A stretch of 16,026 nucleotides of DNA from Chitinophagaceae bacterium (GCA_016787105.1 JAEUVI010000170.1:1-16026); one strand, 5' to 3'. Numbered from the stretch's first letter, positions 1 to 6,856 are shown. The notes: a model not told the origin generated them from the letters alone. Translations and numbers: made by a program.

Positions 1-731
1 ATAAGGCACGCATTGGCTTTCACAATGATTGTTTCCTGGCAAGTGCAGATGATTATGGAACATTTTATGATTATGGCAGTTCGTCTTCTCCGAAAGTTGC
101 TGCTAATAAAGTAATGCGGCTTTACTTTGAAAAAGATAGCCGGTATGGCCCGGTTGGTGGTGAAACATGTGATGATACATTCAGTCCGCAAAACGATTGC
201 GCACCTGCAGGTCATGCAGAGCAGGAGATGGAAGCAATGCACTATAGCTTTTTAAATACTGCTTATAATAACCGGGTAAATAATGATTGGGATTCGATGG
301 GCTGTATGAATAGTATCAGGCGTCGTTTGGGATACAGGTTTGTATTGACAAATGCATTGTTTCCGGCAAAAGCAAAAACAGGAGCTTCTATTGCATTCTC
401 AATTAATCTTACTAATAAAGGTTATGCGTCGCCTTATAATCCAAGGCCGCTTGTGCTGGTATTCCGTAACATGCAGGATAAAAAAGAGTATTTTGTAAAA
501 TGTAAGGACGATCCGCGCTTTTGGTTTAGTGGTACAATTCAATGGAAGGAATCAATTATACTCCCTGCGGATTTACCGGCTGGGTCATACGAATTATTTT
601 TACAATTGCCCGATTCCTATTCTTCTCTTTCAAAACGGCCGGAGTATTGTATCCGTTTAGCAAACAAGAATGTATGGGAGGAGTCAACCGGATACAACCG
701 TCTGGATGCCTTTATAACAATACAAGATTGA
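1..731 (+). CDS. DUF4832 domain protein, 3' end only (5' truncated by the window)
   Basis: The reading frame is open from the left edge (first full codon at base 3) to a TGA at 729-731, giving 242 visible residues. The first of these contain a G-F-H-N-D-C-F-L-A-S motif followed by D-D-Y-G-T, which I recognise as typical of the DUF4832 family. In that family a DUF4874 TIM-barrel-like half usually precedes the DUF4832 part, and it would lie off the window. The last ~100 residues look like a beta-sandwich (alternating hydrophobic strands, then an N-K-G-Y-A-S-P-Y-N turn). An internal ATG at 114 is not the start, because the conserved motif lies before it. The function is unknown; a carbohydrate-related exported protein is an inference from the family's distribution. 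The PIG-L gene follows 61 bp downstream on the same strand, so co-transcription is plausible. Confidence 0.8.
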   Translation, partial: KARIGFHNDCFLASADDYGTFYDYGSSSSPKVAANKVMRLYFEKDSRYGPVGGETCDDTFSPQNDCAPAGHAEQEMEAMHYSFLNTAYNNRVNNDWDSMGCMNSIRRRLGYRFVLTNALFPAKAKTGASIAFSINLTNKGYASPYNPRPLVLVFRNMQDKKEYFVKCKDDPRFWFSGTIQWKESIILPADLPAGSYELFLQLPDSYSSLSKRPEYCIRLANKNVWEESTGYNRLDAFITIQD

Positions 732-738
732 TCTTTAG

Positions 739-758
739 CCGGAATGAAATACATTCGG
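739..758 (+). other. Short intercistronic stem-loop
   Basis: The arms 739-746 and 752-758 pair with one bulged G and enclose a five-base AAATA loop. There is no T-run after it, so it is not a convincing terminator. It may be an mRNA processing or stability element between the DUF4832 and PIG-L genes, or chance. Confidence 0.25.
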
Positions 759-792
759 AGACAATTATCTTTCATTATTTTACTTTTTATTT

Positions 793-1560
793 ATGGCAGT
801 ATCCCGTCGCAACTTTGCTAAAAATGCAGTAGCAACAATTGGTTCGTTAGGCCTTTCTTCATTTACAGGTGCGAATCAATTTACAGATCAACAGAAAATG
901 AAAGTAGTTTGTGTTGGCGGTCATCCTGATGATCCGGAAACTGGTTGTGGTGGTACATTGGCTAAGTTGATAGCCGCAGGCTGTGATGTTACTATTATCT
1001 ATCTCACAACTGGTGAAGCAGGAATAGTTGGCGTATCGCATAAAGATGCTGCGGCAACCCGTAAAGCGGAAGCCGAAGCAGCTTGCAAAATATTAAATGC
1101 AAAACCAATTTTCGCCGGTCAGGTAGATGGCGATACGCTTGTAAATACTGAATGGATAAAAAAACTAAGTGAATTAATTGCGAATGAAAAGCCATCTGTT
1201 GTATTTACACACTGGCCGATCGACTCGCATAAGGATCACCAGGCTGCGAGTTTTTTAACCATACAGGCATGGATGCGGGCCAATAAAAAATTTGATCTTT
1301 ATTTCTTTGAGGTTTGTTCCGGTTCACAAACAACCGGCTTTCGCCCGGATACATACATTGACATTTCGGATGTGCAGCATTTAAAAAAGAAAGCAGTGTA
1401 TTGTCATACCAGCCAGGACCCGGATGCTATTTATTCTTCAAAAGATTGCAATCATGCAATGATGGAAAAATTCAGGGGAATTGAGATGAATGTAAACGCA
1501 GCTGAAGCATTTGTAAAAATGGAAGGAGCATCAGGGCTTCAGAATATGATGAACAAGTAG
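793..1560 (+). CDS. PIG-L family deacetylase with a Tat-type signal
   Basis: This 255-residue protein has the two signatures of the PIG-L/LmbE zinc deacetylase family: H44-P-D-D47 followed by P-E, and H140-W-P-I-D-S-H-K-D-H149-Q. His44 and Asp47 plus a histidine of the second motif are the expected zinc ligands, and Asp46 is the likely general base (family knowledge). PIG-L enzymes remove acetyl groups from N-acetylglucosaminyl or related amino-sugar conjugates; the substrate here is unknown. The N-terminus carries S4-R-R-N-F-A-K10 followed by a hydrophobic stretch (residues 12-27). This is a good match to the twin-arginine consensus, so the enzyme is probably folded in the cytoplasm and exported. 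The catalytic domain starts at about residue 36, and starting at 793 keeps the signal intact. No promoter is evident in the 61 bp before it, so it may be read through from the DUF4832 gene. Confidence 0.9.
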   Translation: MAVSRRNFAKNAVATIGSLGLSSFTGANQFTDQQKMKVVCVGGHPDDPETGCGGTLAKLIAAGCDVTIIYLTTGEAGIVGVSHKDAAATRKAEAEAACKILNAKPIFAGQVDGDTLVNTEWIKKLSELIANEKPSVVFTHWPIDSHKDHQAASFLTIQAWMRANKKFDLYFFEVCSGSQTTGFRPDTYIDISDVQHLKKKAVYCHTSQDPDAIYSSKDCNHAMMEKFRGIEMNVNAAEAFVKMEGASGLQNMMNK

Positions 1561-1632
1561 GATCCACGTATGTAACGGATTTTTTATTTCAGCCACAGTT
1601 ACCCGGGAACAATTTATACGCTCATAAAGCGG

Positions 1633-1669
1633 AGGCTAAATTCCTGCAGCATATAGGGATTTTAGCTTT
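1633..1669 (+). terminator. Probable terminator hairpin after the PIG-L gene
   Basis: The arms 1635-1640 and 1661-1666 pair perfectly (GCTAAA with TTTAGC). The stem continues inward, past one T-T mismatch, with 1642-1645 and 1656-1659, enclosing a ten-base loop. Only a short T-run follows (1667-1669), so it is a modest terminator. A weaker alternative, ATCC/GGAT at 1562-1580 followed by six T, lies directly after the PIG-L stop. Either would separate this transcript from the next unit. Confidence 0.45.
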
Positions 1670-1684
1670 GAAAATTAATTTTCA
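1669..1684. promoter_or_regulatory. 16-bp perfect palindrome upstream of a promoter (possible operator)
   Basis: The sequence TGAAAATTAATTTTCA is perfectly self-complementary. It ends 7 bp before the -33 element of the promoter at 1692-1721. The position and symmetry suggest a binding site for a dimeric regulator, but the site is very AT-rich and no regulator gene is adjacent. Confidence 0.4.
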
Positions 1685-1691
1685 GAAAATA

Positions 1692-1721
1692 TTGAAAATA
1701 TAAAAATTACTGTTATTTTTG
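1692..1721 (+). promoter_or_regulatory. Bacteroidota-type promoter for the tandem membrane-protein operon
   Basis: A -33 TTG (1692-1694) is followed by exactly 19 bases and a full -7 match TATTTTTG (1714-1721) to TAnnTTTG. Transcription would begin near 1726-1730, about 25-30 bases before the ATG at 1755. The -7 box overlaps a possible in-frame TTG codon at 1719, which argues that the longer reading frame is not the real start. Confidence 0.7.
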
Positions 1722-1754
1722 TGCTGTCAATGCAGGCAACCCAATAAAAACAGT

Positions 1755-2114
1755 ATGAACACAGCTGCTTATATCATTTATCTTTTTATCACTTACATTA
1801 TCACGGTTCATGTTGGCCTGGCTTTTTACAGGAATGGGAGAGTGTACATTCTCCGTCTACTTGACAATGATGAAAAGCTGACAGACGCCATTAACAATAC
1901 ACTACTGGCAGGGTATTACCTCGTTAACCTGGGGTATGCTGCCATTATGATCCGGCTTTGGAAAAATTTAAACACATGGACGGATGTCTTTACAAGTATC
2001 GGCAGCATGACCGGTAAAATAATGCTGACACTCGCTATCATGCATTTTGCAAACATGGCTTTCATTTTATTCCTGAGCTATCGCAAACATCGTTTAGTAA
2101 ACAATAAAACTTAA
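1755..2114 (+). CDS. Small three-helix membrane protein, first of a paralogous pair
   Basis: I do not recognise a named family. The 119-residue product has three hydrophobic segments, near residues 5-25, 50-70 and 86-105, short loops and a basic C-terminus (Y-R-K-H-R). It is clearly related to the next gene. From A5-Y6 onward the two align without a gap for 58 residues, with roughly 30 percent identity by eye. They share A-Y-x-I-Y-L, R-N-x-x-V, a lone N and G-x-Y-L-x-N-x-G-x-A, and later F-x-N-M near helix 3. I place the start at the ATG 1755 rather than an in-frame TTG at 1719, because the latter sits inside the promoter -7 box. Only 4 bp separate it from the next gene, so the pair should be co-transcribed and the products may form a hetero-oligomer (inference). 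Confidence 0.75.
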   Translation: MNTAAYIIYLFITYIITVHVGLAFYRNGRVYILRLLDNDEKLTDAINNTLLAGYYLVNLGYAAIMIRLWKNLNTWTDVFTSIGSMTGKIMLTLAIMHFANMAFILFLSYRKHRLVNNKT

Positions 2115-2118
2115 GTAT

Positions 2119-2523
2119 ATGAGAACTCCTCTAAATTTCACCGCTTATCTTATTTACCTGCCCGTTGTAGTTATCCTTACATGGTATGTAGCGCACATTT
2201 TATTTCGTAACAGTAAAGTTTTTATGAACGATATCTTCAATGGTAAAACTGATATTGCTACCTCAACCAATAAGTTATTTGAAACCGGTTTTTACCTTTT
2301 AAATATTGGCTTTGCATTATTGATTATGGAAATCGCAGTTGATATAATGAACAGCCGTAGTATGCTGGAAATACTGAGCAGTAAAATCGGCGGTTTCAGT
2401 ATATACCTTGGTGTTATGCTGTTTTTTAACATGTACCTTTTCTTCCGCGGTCGCCGTATATCTAAAGAAAGGGCAAGACTCGCAGAAGCTTTTAAAAAAA
2501 TTCCAGGTAGCAATCCTTTGTAG
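2119..2523 (+). CDS. Small three-helix membrane protein, second of the paralogous pair
   Basis: This 134-residue protein has hydrophobic segments near residues 9-29, 55-74 and 92-112. Its basic cytoplasmic-type tail (R-G-R-R-I-S-K-E-R-A-R) is longer than that of its upstream paralogue. The shared positions are A9-Y-L-I-Y-L, R30-N31, N51, G57-F-Y-L-L-N-I-G-F-A and F-N-M in helix 3. By the positive-inside rule the charged tail is probably cytoplasmic. The start ATG lies 4 bp after the previous stop, and a strong terminator follows 18 bp after its own stop, so the two genes form a closed bicistronic unit. No catalytic motif is visible. A role as a small membrane complex, channel or adaptor is conceivable but unsupported. 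Confidence 0.75.
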   Translation: MRTPLNFTAYLIYLPVVVILTWYVAHILFRNSKVFMNDIFNGKTDIATSTNKLFETGFYLLNIGFALLIMEIAVDIMNSRSMLEILSSKIGGFSIYLGVMLFFNMYLFFRGRRISKERARLAEAFKKIPGSNPL

Positions 2524-2540
2524 CAGTTATACACAGCAAC

Positions 2541-2570
2541 AAAGCCCCGCATTAATACGGGGCTTTTTCT
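2541..2570 (+). terminator. Rho-independent terminator
   Basis: A perfect 9-bp stem (2541-2549 with 2558-2566, GC-rich core GCCCCG) with an 8-base loop runs into five T (2564-2568) and further pyrimidines. It closes the tandem membrane-protein operon. Confidence 0.85.
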
Positions 2571-2584
2571 TTTGGCAAAATTTA

Positions 2585-2615
2585 TTGGCGTGTTTTGATT
2601 TCTTCGCTAAATTTC
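2585..2615 (+). promoter_or_regulatory. Possible promoter of the Gfo/Idh gene
   Basis: TTG (2585-2587), 20 bases, then TAAATTTC (2608-2615), which differs from TAnnTTTG only in the last base. It lies just after the preceding terminator and 19-31 bp before the two candidate ATG codons, as expected for a short leader. Confidence 0.4.
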
Positions 2616-2634
2616 CTGTGCTAAAAAAATCAAT

Positions 2635-3723
2635 ATGCCCAGACTCATGAACGGAAAAGCAACATTTGTAACTTTTGTTTCTTTCTTTATGGTTAACTTT
2701 TTATCTGCCCAGTTATTAAAAGTAGGAGTTGTAGGGCTCAATCACGATCATGCACATGAAATAGCTTCCCAGTATAAAAACAAAGAAGTAATTATTCTTG
2801 GAGTTGCTGAAAACGATCCTAATTTAATCGCCCGGTATAAAAAGCAATACGGATTACCTGACTCTATTTTTTACCCTGATCTTGCTACAATGCTGAAGCG
2901 TATTCCGAAACCGGATGCAGTACTGGCATATAATGCCATTGCAGATCATATTGATGTAGTGGAGCAATGTGCACCAAAAGGTATTTCAGTTATGGTAGAA
3001 AAACCGCTGGCTACAACCGTACAACAGGTTGAAAGAATGGAAATGCTGGCAAAGAAAAATAAGATACACTTGCTTACTAATTATGAAACGACATGGTATG
3101 GTACCAATCAACAGGTGTATGAAATGGTGAATAAAGAGGGTATTGCCGGCAAAATAAGAAAGATGGTAGTGCACATGGGCCACCAGGGGCCACGTGAAAT
3201 TGGTTGCAGTGAAGAATTCCTTAGCTGGCTTACTGATCCGGTTAAAAATGGGGGAGGCGCACTGATTGATTTTGGCTGTTATGGCGCCAACATTATGACC
3301 TGGTTGATGAAAGGAAAAAAGCCAATTTCAGTTTCAGCAGTAACCAAGCAAATAAAACCTTCAATCTATCCTAAAGTGGATGATGATGCAACTATACTGA
3401 TTGAATATGACGATGCAATAGGAATTGTAGAAGCATCCTGGAACTGGCCTTACGGTATAAAGGATCTTGAAGTTTTTGGTGAAAAATCGTACCTGCATGC
3501 GCTCAACAGAAATGAAATGCTGAGAAGGGATACGATTAAATATTATAACGTGGAGGTAAAGCCGCCTGTGTACAAAAACAACCTTACTTATCTCACCGCG
3601 GTGTTGAGTGGTAAATATGACCCAGCAAATGATCTTTCATCGCTGGAAAATAATGTAATGGTAGTGCGGATATTGGATGCTGCAAGAAGGTCGGCTAAAG
3701 AAGGAAGGAAAATTGTTTTATAG
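2635..3723 (+). CDS. Exported Gfo/Idh/MocA family oxidoreductase
   Basis: The 362-residue protein is a Gfo/Idh/MocA-type NAD(P)-dependent oxidoreductase. The N-terminal Rossmann part begins K-V-G-V-V-G-L-N-H-D-H (29-39), so the usual G-x-G-x-x-G loop is degenerate. The family signature E122-K-P124 carries the catalytic/cofactor lysine, and G-G-G-A-L-I-D-F-G (206-214) belongs to the C-terminal beta-sheet domain. Ahead of the fold lies a Sec-type signal: a basic n-region, hydrophobic residues 10-23 and a likely cleavage after S-A25. There is no twin arginine. The start may be 2635 or the in-frame ATG at 2647, and both leave the signal intact. Substrates of such exported members are generally sugars or glycosides (family knowledge), but the exact one cannot be read here. 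It has its own probable promoter and terminator, so it is likely monocistronic. Confidence 0.85.
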   Translation: MPRLMNGKATFVTFVSFFMVNFLSAQLLKVGVVGLNHDHAHEIASQYKNKEVIILGVAENDPNLIARYKKQYGLPDSIFYPDLATMLKRIPKPDAVLAYNAIADHIDVVEQCAPKGISVMVEKPLATTVQQVERMEMLAKKNKIHLLTNYETTWYGTNQQVYEMVNKEGIAGKIRKMVVHMGHQGPREIGCSEEFLSWLTDPVKNGGGALIDFGCYGANIMTWLMKGKKPISVSAVTKQIKPSIYPKVDDDATILIEYDDAIGIVEASWNWPYGIKDLEVFGEKSYLHALNRNEMLRRDTIKYYNVEVKPPVYKNNLTYLTAVLSGKYDPANDLSSLENNVMVVRILDAARRSAKEGRKIVL

Positions 3724-3742
3724 ATTGATTGAACTGATAAAT

Positions 3743-3776
3743 AAATCCGCCCTGCTTATCTACAAGGGCGGATTTT
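3743..3776. terminator. Bidirectional terminator between convergent genes
   Basis: An 11-bp perfect stem (3743-3753 with 3765-3775, core TCCGCCCT) with an 11-base loop is followed on the plus strand by T-rich sequence. It is preceded by A-rich sequence, which gives T-rich RNA on the minus strand. It lies between the Gfo/Idh gene and the convergent lipoprotein gene and can serve both. Confidence 0.8.
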
Positions 3777-3804
3777 ATTTATAAAAAGGAAAAGACAATG
3801 CCGA

Positions 3805-4278
3805 TTAATATCGTCCATCTTTTTTATCCATACCACGGCCGATACCATAACCAATTACACCTCCTGCCACACCGCCGATAACGCCACCAACCACCCGGTT
3901 TCTTTTATTAATCAATACACCGGCTGCTGCACCGGCAACAGTACCGATCGTTGCAGCTTTTGCAGCTTTACTCCAACCTTTTTTCTGGGTTGCTTTTGCT
4001 GGATGACTTGATTCGGAAACCATCATTCCGTCATCATTAATTACGCGTTGATTTTTCGGAACTACCTGTTTGTGGTAAACAACTGTTTTTGCTGCAGCAG
4101 GTTCCGCATTTTGTGAATAATACATCGCTAACGCTTTTTGTTCGTTTAGCGCTTTGAATTGCTGAAATGCTGCGAGGCCTGTTGTGTCAATAGCCTGAGT
4201 TTTTGTTTCAACTGAAGGGCTGCTTTTGCAAGCGACCATTAAAACCGGAACTGATAAAAAGAGTAAAAATTTTTTCAT
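3805..4278 (-). CDS. Glycine-zipper lipoprotein
   Basis: I place the start at the ATG at 4278 (157 residues), because it gives a clean lipoprotein signal: M-K-K, a hydrophobic stretch and the lipobox L-M-V-A-C17. An upstream in-frame extension to 4347 would put 23 unlikely residues before it. The middle is polar. The last ~50 residues form a glycine-zipper two-helix module, with a G-T-V-A-G-A-A-A-G helix, a basic turn K-R-N-R, then repeated G-G-V spacing and an R-G-M-D-K-K-D-G-R-Y end. This resembles the YmgG/17-kDa-antigen glycine-zipper families. It is probably anchored in the outer membrane with the hairpin inserted in or against the membrane. Such proteins are often envelope-stress or structural factors (family knowledge), but no specific job can be assigned. 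It is a single gene, convergent with the oxidoreductase. Confidence 0.8.
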   Translation of the reverse strand: MKKFLLFLSVPVLMVACKSSPSVETKTQAIDTTGLAAFQQFKALNEQKALAMYYSQNAEPAAAKTVVYHKQVVPKNQRVINDDGMMVSESSHPAKATQKKGWSKAAKAATIGTVAGAAAGVLINKRNRVVGGVIGGVAGGVIGYGIGRGMDKKDGRY

Positions 4279-4586
4279 AACAATGTTTTTTAAATGAATG
4301 ATTGAATTACACCCACTATATGAAAAGCACGTGCCAGAGTAATGCACATTGTTAAAACAAGGCGTTCCTTTGCATTAACTATCTGCGTTTCAATTTATTT
4401 ATCTGCGATGATTTTAACATCCCGGGTATACAGGGCGAAGCTGTTTCCTATTGTCATTTTGTTTAACAAAAAAATATTTAATACTATTTAAACCTTGCAG
4501 GTGTCTTTTTTAATTTGATGCAATGCTTTTTTCTGTGCCATTTTATATTGTATCTTCCACGATAATCATAACTGCTGCAACTGCTC
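4279..4586. other. Divergent intergenic region (308 bp), no gene seen
   Basis: This stretch holds the upstream regions of the lipoprotein (minus) and the antiporter (plus). It contains a near-palindrome TTTTGTTTAACAAAA (4457-4471), an 8-bp palindrome GCACGTGC (4327-4334) in the lipoprotein leader, and a direct repeat ATCTGCG spaced by about 21 bp (near 4381 and 4402). No promoter matched TTG-N19-TAnnTTTG well on either strand, and no coding frame with a plausible start was seen. Confidence 0.5.
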
Positions 4587-5909
4587 ATGGCTAATACAGA
4601 ATCATCCCAGGAAAAACTTGGCTTCTGGACAAGTACCTCACTCGTTATTGGTAATATGATTGGCGGAGGTATTTTTTTAATGCCCGCTGCTCTTGCAGCC
4701 TATGGTGGTATCAGTTTGCTGGGATGGGTTTTTTCCGCCGCAGGTGCATTTTTCATGGCAAGGGTATTCAGCAATCTTAGCAGATTGTTGCCGAATATAA
4801 GTGGTGGCCCGTATGCGTACACACGTCGGGGCTTTGGTGATTTTATGGGCTTTCTTGTAGCATGGGGTTACTGGATTTCTATCTGGTGCTCCAACGCGGC
4901 TATCACAGTTTCCATTGTAAGCGCTTTAAGTACTTTCATTCCTGCACTCAACGGTAACCCTTATTTATCTGCTATTACCGGGTTAAGTATGATCTGGTTA
5001 CTTACTTGGGTAAATACAAGAGGTGTAGTGGCTTCAGGAAAAATGCAACTGGTAACAACCATTTTAAAGATTGTGCCATTGATACTTGTCGCATTTGTAG
5101 GAATATTTTTTATAAAGAAAGATCATTTTATTCCATTTAACATCAGCAATGAATCTGATTTTTCCGCATTAACAGCGACTGCGGCCATGACGTTGTTTGC
5201 TTACCTCGGGTTGGAATGTGCTACAATTCCTGCCGCAAATGTTGCTAATCCTGAAAAGACAATTCCCCGGGCAACGATTACCGGTACTTCTGTCGCTACA
5301 TTTATTTATATACTCGTTACGATAAGCGTATTGGGAATTATTCCTGCGAAAGACCTGCAACAATCAGTAACGCCACTTGCCGATACGGCTGCAGTATTAT
5401 TTGGTCAGAATGCACGGTACTGGGTAAGCGCAGGAGTGGTAATAGCCGGATTTGGCGCATTGAATGGATGGATAATGATACAAGGCCAGATACCTGCTGC
5501 TATTGCAAAAGACAAATTATTCCCTCCCATATTCGGAAAGGAAAATAAAAAAGGTGTACCGGCTTCCGGGATTTTAATATCAAGCGTATTGGTATCGCTG
5601 CTACTGATGATGAATTATACAAGCGGTTTAGTCAGCCAGTTTAAAGCATTGATACTGCTTTCTACACTTTGCAGTCTCGTTCCTTATCTTTTTTCTATGG
5701 CAGCATACCTTGTAATACGGATAGAGCGAAAGCATATTTATAAAAAAGACTGGATAGCTTCTGTACTACTCGCATTGGGTGCATTCGCTTTTGCATTCTG
5801 GGCGATAGCGGGGGCGGGACAGGAAATTGTTTACAAAGGGTTCTTGTTGTTGTTGGCAGGTGTTCCTTTTTACATCTGGATAAACAGGAATAAACAAAAA
5901 GAAGATTAA
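4587..5909 (+). CDS. APC-superfamily amino acid antiporter (AdiC/ArcD-like)
   Basis: The protein has 440 residues and about twelve hydrophobic segments, the usual size for the basic amino acid/polyamine antiporter branch of the APC superfamily (AdiC has 445). The unwound helix-1 motif reads I-G-N-M-I-G-G-G-I-F (21-30). Helix 6 carries G-L-E210-C, the position of the substrate-gating glutamate of AdiC (E208) by motif comparison, followed by the conserved N-P-E-K-T-I-P-R loop. It sits in the inner membrane and should exchange or import an amino acid. The next gene starts 9 bp downstream and encodes a guanidino-group hydrolase, so arginine, a methylated arginine, agmatine or the exchange product (ornithine or citrulline) are the natural candidate substrates. 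That is inference from context, since the exact substrate cannot be read from sequence. Confidence 0.88.
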   Translation: MANTESSQEKLGFWTSTSLVIGNMIGGGIFLMPAALAAYGGISLLGWVFSAAGAFFMARVFSNLSRLLPNISGGPYAYTRRGFGDFMGFLVAWGYWISIWCSNAAITVSIVSALSTFIPALNGNPYLSAITGLSMIWLLTWVNTRGVVASGKMQLVTTILKIVPLILVAFVGIFFIKKDHFIPFNISNESDFSALTATAAMTLFAYLGLECATIPAANVANPEKTIPRATITGTSVATFIYILVTISVLGIIPAKDLQQSVTPLADTAAVLFGQNARYWVSAGVVIAGFGALNGWIMIQGQIPAAIAKDKLFPPIFGKENKKGVPASGILISSVLVSLLLMMNYTSGLVSQFKALILLSTLCSLVPYLFSMAAYLVIRIERKHIYKKDWIASVLLALGAFAFAFWAIAGAGQEIVYKGFLLLLAGVPFYIWINRNKQKED

Positions 5910-5918
5910 AGAAATACA

Positions 5919-6821
5919 ATGTCTGCAACTTATCAATCAGAATTCGGGAAGCTCCGCTCAGTATTTATAAAAAAAGCAACAGATGCTTTTATTAATGATG
6001 GGCACATTGAAAAATACTGGCAGCAACTCAATTATCTTGGTAAACCTTCAATGGAAAAATCAAACGCAGAATACGAAGCTTTTGAAAATATTCTGAAACA
6101 ACATGATTGTAGTATCTATTATTTACCGGAAGATAATACGGTGAATATGGATTCAATTTATTGCCGTGATGCAGCTATCGCAACAGATGCCGGAATGATT
6201 ATCTGCAATATGGGTAAAGCGGCGAGAAGTAATGAACCAACTGCGGAACGAAGAGCTTTTGAATTAAATAATATTCCTGTGCTTGGTGCTATTACAGCAC
6301 CAGGGACTATTGAAGGCGGCGATGTTGCATGGCTGGATGAAAAAACGCTGGCTGTCGGCCATACTTATCGTACCAATGAAGAAGGGATCAGGCAGTTGAA
6401 AAATTTTGTAGAACCACTCGGCGTTGAAGTAATCGTTGTTCCATTGCCACATTATAAAGGCCCTTCGGATGTGTTCCATTTAATGTCAATCCTTAGCCCG
6501 GTTGATAAAGATTTGGCTGTTGTGTATTCTCCGTTGATGCCGATAGTATTTCGTGAGCATTTATTAAGAATAGGGTATCAATTAGTGGAAGTGCCCGATG
6601 CTGAATTTGATTCAATGGGCTGTAATGTATTGGCATTGGCGCCACGTGTGTGTTTAATGGTAAAGGGGAATCCTGTTACCAAAAAAAGAATGGAAGATGC
6701 AGGCTGTAAAGTGATAGAATATGAGGGCGATGAAATAAGCGTAAAGGGTGGCGGTGGACCAACCTGCCTGACCCGGCCATTGCAACGTTTGTCAGAAATC
6801 ACTTATCATTTAATCAAATGA
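5919..6821 (+). CDS. Arginine deiminase / dimethylargininase family hydrolase
   Basis: The 300-residue protein belongs to the guanidino-modifying (pentein) superfamily. The residues expected for the active site are all present: Y81-C-R-D84, E132-G-G-D135, S-D-V-F-H187 and, near the C-terminus, G-G-G-G-P-T-C283-L-T. The last is the nucleophilic cysteine that forms the covalent amidino intermediate. The size fits dimethylarginine dimethylaminohydrolase (about 250-290 residues) better than classical arginine deiminase (about 400), although the G-G-G-G-P-x-C context is shared with arginine deiminases. The reaction would be hydrolysis of arginine or N-methylarginine to citrulline plus ammonia or a methylamine, in the cytoplasm. 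It lies 9 bp after the antiporter gene and is almost certainly co-transcribed, which suggests uptake plus breakdown or antiport coupled to deimination. No carbamoyltransferase or carbamate kinase is nearby. Confidence 0.85.
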   Translation: MSATYQSEFGKLRSVFIKKATDAFINDGHIEKYWQQLNYLGKPSMEKSNAEYEAFENILKQHDCSIYYLPEDNTVNMDSIYCRDAAIATDAGMIICNMGKAARSNEPTAERRAFELNNIPVLGAITAPGTIEGGDVAWLDEKTLAVGHTYRTNEEGIRQLKNFVEPLGVEVIVVPLPHYKGPSDVFHLMSILSPVDKDLAVVYSPLMPIVFREHLLRIGYQLVEVPDAEFDSMGCNVLALAPRVCLMVKGNPVTKKRMEDAGCKVIEYEGDEISVKGGGGPTCLTRPLQRLSEITYHLIK

Positions 6822-6856
6822 TTTTTGAATTATTTATCTCTTTTAATAATTTTTTC

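Noticed and set aside
114..731. Treating the ATG at 114 as the start of a complete gene
   Set aside because: The same frame is open to base 3 and carries the family motif H-N-D-C-F upstream of this ATG, so the gene is truncated by the window, not started here.
542..832. A 96-codon plus-strand frame overlapping the ends of the DUF4832 and PIG-L genes
   Set aside because: It lies out of frame inside conserved coding sequence, shows no protein-like pattern, and is best explained as a shadow.
4327..4334. GCACGTGC palindrome as a regulatory site
   Set aside because: Eight-base palindromes are common by chance, and nothing about its position fits a promoter I could identify.
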